Positions 58,827-64,000 of a stretch of DNA of 64,000 nt are shown piece after piece (position 1 is the first letter of the stretch; the number at the start of each line of letters is the position of its first letter). The stretch covers positions 558,001-622,000 of the forward strand of contig NZ_FOBX01000003.1 of assembly GCF_900109945.1 (NCBI RefSeq), written 5' to 3'. Position numbers and translations under genes: made by a program. The notes beneath the pieces were generated by a model that was not told the origin of the DNA, made no database searches, and worked only from the letters and a program-made list of their open reading frames with translations. The stretch is from Bradyrhizobium sp. OK095 (GTDB taxonomy: Bacteria; Pseudomonadota; Alphaproteobacteria; Rhizobiales; Xanthobacteraceae).

Positions 58827-59081
58827 ATGAACAAGAAGACTTTGTCGATCGCAGCCGCCGCCCTCGTCATCGCGGGCTCGACTGCCACCTTCGCCGCCGA
58901 GCTGCCGGCCTATGAGGCGGGCGGCATTCCGGTTTCGCCCGTGCAGGTCCGCGTGCTCGGTGCCAACAATGTCGAGCAGCAGGTGACGGCGCCCGCCACC
59001 AGCGTGACGGCGCTTCAGGCCAGCGTCCTGACGCCACGCAAGCTGAAGACCGCGACGGTGACCACGGGCTCGGCCCGCTAA
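58827..59081 (+). CDS. Small exported hypothetical protein (84 aa)
   Basis: An 84-residue precursor with a signal peptide (MNKKTLSIAAAALVIAGSTA, cut near FAAEL). The mature part is short and Ala/Val/Thr-rich with no cysteine, without a recognised motif. GGAG lies 8 bp before the ATG. Its function is unknown. A clear Rho-independent terminator follows 76 bp after the stop. Confidence 0.72.
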   Translation: MNKKTLSIAAAALVIAGSTATFAAELPAYEAGGIPVSPVQVRVLGANNVEQQVTAPATSVTALQASVLTPRKLKTATVTTGSAR

Positions 59082-59157
59082 CCAGCCTGCACGGTTCCGT
59101 GGGCATCGTGCCTACCGCAAGATTCGGGTTTTAAGAAGGCCTCGTCTCGCATTGAAG

Positions 59158-59191
59158 CCGCGTTCCCTTAAGGGGAGCGCGGTTTTTCTTT
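59158..59191 (+). terminator. Rho-independent terminator
   Basis: The arms CCGCGTTCCC and GGGGAGCGCGG around TTAA are followed by TTTTTCTTT. It is the strongest intrinsic terminator in the window and ends the transcript of the small exported protein gene. Confidence 0.8.
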
Positions 59192-59393
59192 GCCGTCGGG
59201 AATGATGCAGTTTCCTGCGTGCGTGCGCGGATCGAGAAGCGCGGACGAAAAAACAATCGCGCGCTCTCTGCGTTGTGTACGGCGGTTCAAGACGAGTGTG
59301 ATCTTCTTAATAGTTGTTTTGGAAATCGCGGCGCCTGATGCGGGCGCCGCATGCGTATTGAGCGGCCAATTATAGAATCATACTGGAGCCGTC

Positions 59394-59540
59394 ATGCCCG
59401 TTGCGCAAAAAGCCGTTGTTGCCAGCACCTCGCCGCGTGAGTTCATCGTCAGGCATCTCGCGATGTTCGCCGCCGCCGCGTTGTTCGTGTTCGTGCTGAG
59501 CCTGACCTACGGCCTCGATCTCAGCCCCGGGTTCTTCTGA
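59394..59540 (+). CDS. Small single-pass membrane protein (48 aa)
   Basis: A 48-codon gene between the terminator and the DMT transporter. It starts MPVAQKAVVASTSPREFIVR and continues with one membrane segment (HLAMFAAAALFVFVLSLTYG), ending DLSPGFF. TGGAG lies 6 bp before the ATG. The clean hydrophobic segment and ribosome site support it. I know no function; similar tiny membrane proteins are common in rhizobia. Confidence 0.68.
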   Translation: MPVAQKAVVASTSPREFIVRHLAMFAAAALFVFVLSLTYGLDLSPGFF

Positions 59541-59629
59541 TCACTGCGCCCATGTGGGGCTGCGGCCGCGTGCCAGCCCTGCAAGCAAATGGGTTGAGCC
59601 GCAGCCGCTGCCGACGTATCGCTTGATTC

Positions 59630-60550
59630 ATGGATCAGCGGACGAGCGGCGCTGACGCTCTCATTCACGGGAAGGATGCGGCACCGGCGCTTCTTGGCGT
59701 CGTCTGCGGCCTGTCGGCGGCGCTGTTCTGGGCGCTCGGCTTTGCCGGCACGCGGCATGGCCTCAAAATCGGCTTCACGCCGGTCGATCTGCTCGCGCAT
59801 CGCTACGTCTGGTCGGGGATCGCGTTCCTGCCGCTGGTGTTGCGCGCGGGTGTCTCCGATCTCTGCGGCATCGGCTGGGGCAGGGGCCTCGTGCTGATGG
59901 TGCTCGGCGGCCCCGTGATGTCGCTGATCTCCTACACCGGCTTTCAGTACGTGCCGCTCGGCCATGGCAGCGTGATCCAGCCGTCCTGCGCCACGCTCGG
60001 CGGCCTCTTGCTCGCAGCCCTGTTCCTGAAAGAGAGGATCTCCGCCTCGCGCTTCGTGGGCGCGCTGGTGATCGTCGGCGGGCTCGGTGTGATCGGCGCG
60101 GAATCGATCGGCCATATCGGCGCCGACGGCGTGCAGGGCGATCTGATCTTCGTGCTGACAGGATTGATGTTCGCAGGCTTCGGCGCGCTGCTGCGCGGCT
60201 GGCGTGTCTCCGCCGTGTCGGCGGCGCTCGTCATCAACGTGCTGTCGCTGCTGTTGCTGCCGGTCTATCTCTGGAGCGTTGGGCTCGCGCGCATCATGGC
60301 GATCGGAATCGGCGAAAACGCCATCCAGGCGCTGGCGCAGGGCGTGCTCGCCGGCCCCGCCGCGCTTTATCTCTACGCCGTCTCGGTCCAGCGCCTCGGC
60401 GTCGCCCGTGCTGCGGTGTTTCCGGCTTGCGTGCCAGCGTTGACGCTGCTCACCGGCTGGCTCCTGCTCGGCGAGCAGCCGACGATGTTGCAGACCGCGG
60501 GCCTTGCGACAGTGCTGTGCGGATTTTATCTGGCGCAACGGCAGCGGTGA
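59630..60550 (+). CDS. DMT-superfamily (EamA) transporter
   Basis: A 306-residue inner-membrane protein with about ten helices in two EamA repeats. The first begins near LLGVVCGLSAALFWALGFAG and the second near GDLIFVLTGLMFAGFGALLR. Typical signature residues are GHGSVIQPSCATLGGLLLAA near 115-130 and the Pro-containing VFPACVPALTLLTGWLLLGE. The family exports or exchanges amino acids, nucleotides and other metabolites. The substrate is unknown. It ends 16 bp from the convergent phnA stop. Confidence 0.92.
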   Translation: MDQRTSGADALIHGKDAAPALLGVVCGLSAALFWALGFAGTRHGLKIGFTPVDLLAHRYVWSGIAFLPLVLRAGVSDLCGIGWGRGLVLMVLGGPVMSLISYTGFQYVPLGHGSVIQPSCATLGGLLLAALFLKERISASRFVGALVIVGGLGVIGAESIGHIGADGVQGDLIFVLTGLMFAGFGALLRGWRVSAVSAALVINVLSLLLLPVYLWSVGLARIMAIGIGENAIQALAQGVLAGPAALYLYAVSVQRLGVARAAVFPACVPALTLLTGWLLLGEQPTMLQTAGLATVLCGFYLAQRQR

Positions 60551-60566
60551 GTTCGTAGCCCGCAGC

Positions 60567-60917
60567 TCACGCCTTCTTCACGAACTCCGATTTCAGATTC
60601 ATCGCGCCGATGCCGTCGATCTTGCAGGCGATGTTGTGGCCGTCGGTGGCCTCCTGGAGGCGGATGTTGCGGACCTTGGTGCCGCCCTTGACGACCGATG
60701 AGGAGCCCTTGACCTTGAGGTCCTTCATGACGATGACGCTGTCGCCGTCGGCGAGCACATTGCCATGCGCATCGCGCACGCCGGCCTCCTGCGCGACCGG
60801 TGCGGCCGCGTCGCCCGCAGCGCTCCATTCATGGGCGCATTCGGGGCAGATCCAGAGATCGCGGTCCTGGTAGGCGTGCTCCGAGCTGCAATTCGGGCAT
60901 TTCATCGGTTCGGTCAT
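60567..60917 (-). CDS. PhnA/YjdM-type zinc-ribbon protein
   Basis: This 116-residue protein has an N-terminal zinc ribbon ([12 protein letters not shown] then CPECAHEW). The PhnA core domain has [20 protein letters not shown] and ends in [10 protein letters not shown], the usual YjdM C-terminus. It was once named for alkylphosphonate use, but the role is unsettled; it is not phosphonoacetate hydrolase. GAGG lies before ATG 60917. It is convergent with the DMT transporter gene. Confidence 0.93.
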   Translation of the reverse strand: MTEPMKCPNCSSEHAYQDRDLWICPECAHEWSAAGDAAAPVAQEAGVRDAHGNVLADGDSVIVMKDLKVKGSSSVVKGGTKVRNIRLQEATDGHNIACKIDGIGAMNLKSEFVKKA

Positions 60918-60935
60918 TGCTTGCCTCGTCACCCC

Positions 60936-61043
60936 TAGAGCCTTTCCCGTTCCGATTTCATCGGAACGGGAAAGGCTCCAGGTTTTTGTTTTTGCGCGTT
61001 TTCTTTACGCGAACCGGTACCCACTTCGCTCGAAAACGCTCTC
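60936..61043. repeat. Two-hairpin palindromic repeat, second type
   Basis: Hairpin 1 has perfect 18-bp arms (60938-60955 and 60961-60978, starting GAGCCTTTCCCG) around a 5-bp loop. A T-rich link follows, then hairpin 2 with GCGTTTTC and GAAAACGC (60996-61039). Same architecture as the element at 50402 but with different sequence. It lies upstream of phnA and the PilZ-HTH gene. Confidence 0.87.
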
Positions 61044-61230
61044 ACGGGCGCGCCGCACGCATTCCGCCGGAAAAGATGGTTTTGGAGCAATTCCTTTACC
61101 ATGGCGTCCGGTCGGGTTTGAAGTGCTGGAACCTTAGGAATTCAGGAAAAATTCCGCGGTATCCATGTCCTGACATGACGGATGCGCCGGACACGCCGTT
61201 CGACGCATCCCACACATCATTGGAGCTGTC

Positions 61231-61767
61231 ATGAGCGAGTATCGCGCTGCCGTCAGACATCACACGCTGAGGACCGGATTGGTCGAGTTCGACAACGGCG
61301 CCGGCAGCCTCGTCAGCGTGCCCTGCACGATCCGCGATGTCTCCGGCAGCGGCGCGCGGCTGCAGCTCAACAGCTCGGCATGGGTGCCGGAGCAGTTTGC
61401 GGTGATCTTCTCAGGCGGACTGCGCAAGGCCTGCCGGCTCGCCTGGCGCAAAGAGAGACTGATCGGCGGCGCGTTCGCGGACGGCTATGCGAGCCCGGAC
61501 GAGCAGGCCGCGATGATGACCGCGGACGAGCAGTCCCGGCACCGGCTCGGGATCGGCGCGCGCGTCAAGGCTGCGCGCGAGACCCGCGGCTACACGGAAT
61601 CCCAGCTCGCCGAGCGCATCGGCGTCACATCAGGCTTTCTGGCGCTGGCCGAGCAGGGCGAGGCGGACATTCCGCTGTATCAGCTGATGCACATCGCTGA
61701 TCTGTTGATGGTCGGTCTCGACGGGCTTGTGGCCGGCCCGGCGCCCGAGGACGTCGACGCGGCCTAG
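61231..61767 (+). CDS. PilZ domain fused to an XRE-type helix-turn-helix
   Basis: A 178-residue protein with an N-terminal PilZ domain (about 1-90) and a C-terminal Cro/CI-type helix-turn-helix (about 105-160). The PilZ ligand motifs are complete: RAAVR (RxxxR) at residues 5-9 and DVSGSGARL (DxSxxG) near 36-41. The HTH reads RVKAARETRGYTESQLAERI, then GVTSGFLALAEQG. This predicts a DNA-binding protein switched by cyclic di-GMP. The last 20 residues are acidic. ATG 61231 follows TTGGAG. It stands alone, between a repeat and a FkbM methyltransferase gene. Confidence 0.85.
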   Translation: MSEYRAAVRHHTLRTGLVEFDNGAGSLVSVPCTIRDVSGSGARLQLNSSAWVPEQFAVIFSGGLRKACRLAWRKERLIGGAFADGYASPDEQAAMMTADEQSRHRLGIGARVKAARETRGYTESQLAERIGVTSGFLALAEQGEADIPLYQLMHIADLLMVGLDGLVAGPAPEDVDAA

Positions 61768-61984
61768 CAACCACAATATCGAAAACAACCCCATGCACAG
61801 TAGCCAAGTCGTTGAATTCGCAAGCGGCTGCGGATTTTACGAAATTTAGCTTGCTCCGTCGGGCAAAACAGGCGCATGATGGCATCGTGGCGAGAGGCGG
61901 GGCGGACGCCGATCGCGGGACAAGCTTCGCGCAAGCGGGCCTTGGAATAGTGGGATCTACTTCTTTCTGAGAGGAGATTCCACC

Positions 61985-62800
61985 ATGCCTATCGCGGGGC
62001 AAAAGCTGGCCTTCGTGTTGACCTCGTCCAACCATGGCACGATGATCGTCAATCGCTTCGACTATCGCATGGTCGGTCCCGACCGCGGCTACGGCGTCGG
62101 CTTCCAGATCCTGGAGACGGCCGCGTTCGATCCGGGCGAAGTCAAGATCGCGCTCGAACTGCTGGCCTTGCGGCGGAAGCACCACGGCGACGGGGTGATC
62201 GCCGTCGACTGCGGCGCCAATATCGGCGTCCACACGGTCGAATGGGCTTCGGCGATGACGGGCTGGGGCTCGGTGATCGCAATCGAAGCCCAGGAGCGGA
62301 TCTACTACGCGCTTGCCGGCAACATCGCCATCAACAACTGCTTCAACGCGCTCGCGGTGAACGCGGCCGTGTCGTCGGTGTCAGGCACGATGCAGATTCC
62401 GAACCCGAACTATTTTCTGCCGTCGAGCTTCGGCAGCCTGGAATTGCGGCAGCGCCCGAACAACGAATTCATCGGCCAGCCGATCGACTATGCCGACAAC
62501 ACCGTCATTGTCCGGACCATGACGCTGGACGAGCTCAATCTGCCGCGCCTCGATTTCATCAAGATCGATATCGAGGGCATGGAGATGGAGGCCCTTGAGG
62601 GTGCGCAGGAGACGATCCGGAAACATCGCCCGATCCTGTTGATCGAAAAGATCAAGACCGACAACCGGCAGCTCGAGCAGTGGCTACGCGACAACGGCTA
62701 CGAGCCCATGGCGATGGGAATCAACGTTCTCGCCGTGCATCAGAGCGATGCGAGCTTGAGGGATATGATCCCGCCTCAAGGCGCGCGGCCGGCAGCCTGA
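61985..62800 (+). CDS. FkbM-family methyltransferase
   Basis: A 271-residue SAM-dependent methyltransferase of the FkbM type. The SAM loop is VIAVDCGANIGVHTVEW near residue 70 and the acidic strand-2 region is VIAIEAQERIYYALAGNI. The FkbM C-terminal motif DFIKIDIEGMEMEALEGAQ lies near 190-208, followed by RPILLIEKIK. The family methylates hydroxyl groups of sugars, macrolides or lipids. GAGAGGAG lies 9 bp before the ATG. No glycan cluster is adjacent, so the acceptor is unknown. Confidence 0.9.
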   Translation: MPIAGQKLAFVLTSSNHGTMIVNRFDYRMVGPDRGYGVGFQILETAAFDPGEVKIALELLALRRKHHGDGVIAVDCGANIGVHTVEWASAMTGWGSVIAIEAQERIYYALAGNIAINNCFNALAVNAAVSSVSGTMQIPNPNYFLPSSFGSLELRQRPNNEFIGQPIDYADNTVIVRTMTLDELNLPRLDFIKIDIEGMEMEALEGAQETIRKHRPILLIEKIKTDNRQLEQWLRDNGYEPMAMGINVLAVHQSDASLRDMIPPQGARPAA

Positions 62801-62927
62801 CACGCGCGGCCTCGCGATGGCTTCGCAAGCCGAGAGCCCGGCTCGGGTCACGTTCCCGCAAGCCGAGAACAAATTCGCTTGCCTTGCCTGGCGTCCTTTT
62901 GCACTCTCGTCGCAAGGAGGCCATCGC

Positions 62928-63200
62928 ATGAAGAAAATGACTGTCGCATGTGCTCTCGGAACGGCCCTGGTGTTGTGCAGCCTCGGGACGTCCGTTGCTG
63001 AAGCCCGGGCGCGGAAGGTGCAGATCGTTCGCGAACGGCTGCGGGTTGATGTCCCGGTGATCAGGCCGACGCCGTGGGATTACAATGTCGTTCCACGCTA
63101 TCGCTATCGCCCCGAAGACGACCGCGTCGATCCCTACGGCCCGCCGCTGGTGCCGTCGTATGTCCGCTATGAGGCGTGGCGGTGGCCGTATTGGTGGTGA
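62928..63200 (+). CDS. Small exported basic/Tyr-rich protein (90 aa)
   Basis: A 90-residue precursor with a signal peptide (MKKMTVACALGTALVLCSLG, cut near VAEAR). The mature part is Arg/Tyr/Pro-rich (VVPRYRYRPEDDRVD) and ends AWRWPYWW. It resembles the many short secreted Tyr/Trp-rich proteins of Bradyrhizobium with no known role. AAGGAGG lies 8 bp before ATG 62928. Confidence 0.75.
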   Translation: MKKMTVACALGTALVLCSLGTSVAEARARKVQIVRERLRVDVPVIRPTPWDYNVVPRYRYRPEDDRVDPYGPPLVPSYVRYEAWRWPYWW

Positions 63201-63325
63201 AAGCCACCGACGGATACGGAATGGAATAGACCTCCATTTGCGTTGCCAGGAATCGACTAAACGTCTCGCGCGGCTGCAAAGGCGCGGTTCCATTCCTATA
63301 TGAGCGAAAGCCCATACAGGATGCC

Positions 63326-63652
63326 ATGCCCGACAAATCAGCGAAATCCGCAAGCCCCATGATCGTGCGGCCGCGCCGCTTGGCGCCGGTGCTGGTGTGC
63401 CGCAAGTGCCTCAAGCGCAGCGACGAGGGCGCCGATGTCAGGCGCGCGCTGAAGTCCGAGTTGAAAGCGAACCGGCGCGAGGGCAGCAAGCCGGCCAAGC
63501 TGGTCATGACCGCTTGCTTCGGACTGTGCCCGAAACAATCAGTCGTGGTCGCGAGCGGCGCCAGTCTGACACGGCAGGAATATGTGCTGGTGGCGAATCG
63601 CGATCAGGTTCCGCATGCGATCGCGCTTCTGAACGGCGAGGGCGAGGGATGA
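63326..63652 (+). CDS. Ferredoxin-like (thioredoxin-fold, CxxC) protein
   Basis: A 108-residue soluble protein. Four cysteines are arranged as VCRKCLKRSDEG near residue 26 and TACFGLCPKQSVVV near 64, which fits a thioredoxin-like 2Fe-2S ferredoxin domain. Its remaining sequence fits the small (2Fe-2S) ferredoxin-like group of Rhizobiales. AGGATGCC lies before ATG 63326. A cluster has not been shown here, and zinc binding is an alternative. It may donate electrons to an unknown partner. Confidence 0.72.
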   Translation: MPDKSAKSASPMIVRPRRLAPVLVCRKCLKRSDEGADVRRALKSELKANRREGSKPAKLVMTACFGLCPKQSVVVASGASLTRQEYVLVANRDQVPHAIALLNGEGEG

Positions 63653-63682
63653 TCCGCGTCGCCAGACCTGATGCGGTCGGCT

Positions 63683-63901
63683 TCACCGGGCCTTGATGGG
63701 GAATCGCTTCGGCGTGGGCGATTTCGACGTCAGAAGTTTCAGCGTAATGCCGTGCTGCCCGGCGCGGGCTCTCACGGCCTTTTCGCTCCGTGCGAGGGTG
63801 CTGGCGATCTCGTGGGCGCGCATGCCGGACTCCGCCATAGCCTTGAGCCGCTCGTGTTCCTCGGCCGTCCAACGTTTCACCAACGGCCAGGTCGACTGCA
63901 T
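63683..63901 (-). CDS. Small SANT/Myb-like helix-turn-helix protein (72 aa)
   Basis: A 72-residue basic protein reading VKRWTAEEHERLKAMAESGM, then AHEIASTLARSEKAVRARAG, close to the SANT/Myb-like or gcvA-type helix-turn-helix of small rhizobial proteins. The Trp and spaced hydrophobics favour a three-helix bundle that binds DNA. Its ATG is at 63901, with GGAGAAG 10 bp upstream. The function is unknown. It is convergent with the ferredoxin-like gene. Confidence 0.75.
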   Translation of the reverse strand: MQSTWPLVKRWTAEEHERLKAMAESGMRAHEIASTLARSEKAVRARAGQHGITLKLLTSKSPTPKRFPIKAR

Positions 63902-63961
63902 CAGTCCGCTTCTCCCGCGACGAGTTTCCGCTTTGGGATAGCGGGGTGGCGCGGCAGCGTA

Positions 63962-63977
63962 TGTTCACTTGTGAACA
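63962..63977. promoter_or_regulatory. Perfect 16-bp palindrome near window end
   Basis: TGTTCACTTGTGAACA has 7-bp perfect arms around TT, and a further half-site GTGAACA lies at 63987-63993. It is 61 bp upstream of the small HTH gene start and may be an operator for it or for a gene beyond the edge. Confidence 0.5.
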
Positions 63978-64000
63978 AGAGAGACTGTGAACAAGGGAGA

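Noticed and set aside
59190-59375. 61-codon frame with a hydrophobic C-terminal part
   Set aside because: Its TTG start overlaps the tail of a strong terminator and there is no ribosome site.
1-64000. tRNA, rRNA, transposase, integrase or prophage genes
   Set aside because: I looked for cloverleaf-like blocks, transposase motifs and phage gene runs and found none convincing; a covariance-model scan would settle the tRNA question.

Overview
The window is about 64 kb of GC-rich (clearly above 60 %) chromosome from an alphaproteobacterium, most likely a Bradyrhizobium or close relative. That assignment is an inference from gene content and repeats: minCDE with a CtrA-type box, small DUF6894, DUF3551 and DUF1810 proteins, many Tat-exported enzymes, and dispersed palindromic repeats typical of that group. 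I see no rRNA or tRNA gene, no transposase, no phage gene and no CRISPR array. It reads as ordinary accessory-rich chromosome, packed with catabolic, transport and regulatory units.

Layout. 1-13 kb: the large subunit of a molybdenum hydroxylase (cut by the window edge), a Tat-exported multicopper oxidase, an ABC-F ATPase, a secreted phosphodiesterase-like protein, an MBL hydrolase, a periplasmic asparaginase, PsiF and two alpha/beta hydrolases. 13-21 kb: a nitroreductase, a cyclic-di-GMP operon (DUF2336, PilZ, HD-GYP), an AraC regulator, an FMN reductase and a chemoreceptor. 20.7-23.6 kb: a TetR-controlled divergon of a 2-keto-4-pentenoate-hydratase-like enzyme, a tautomerase-like protein and a crotonase, with two related operators in the shared promoter region. 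23.6-29.7 kb: DUF1810, DUF2778, a tannase-family esterase, a MarR regulator and an orphan TRAP binding protein.

29.8-36.1 kb is the most coherent accessory unit. It holds an ABC importer (ATPase, permease, NMT1-like binding protein), a DHDPS-like lyase/aldolase, an NAD-dependent epimerase/dehydratase-like protein, a GNAT acetyltransferase and a TetR regulator. Two related 16-bp operator candidates flank the regulator gene, one facing each promoter. The substrate is unknown. panB and minCDE follow, the latter with a canonical TTAA-N7-TTAA site upstream.

39-50 kb: a hybrid histidine kinase, small exported proteins, an SDR enzyme, a lipoprotein L,D-transpeptidase, and a MarR / 3-hydroxybenzoate 4-monooxygenase-like pair whose candidate operator lies between the -35 and -10 hexamers. 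50-64 kb: two CxxCH proteins, an SMR efflux pump co-transcribed with its TetR, an O-methyltransferase divergent from another TetR, PaiB, a pyridoxal kinase, an M15-like exported protein, an orphan Flp pilin, a DMT exporter, PhnA, a PilZ-HTH fusion, a FkbM methyltransferase and several small proteins.

Recurring themes are local regulators sitting beside visible dyad operators, cyclic-di-GMP sensing (two PilZ proteins and one HD-GYP), and four kinds of short palindromic repeat between genes. All functional calls come from reading motifs and layout; no database search was run.
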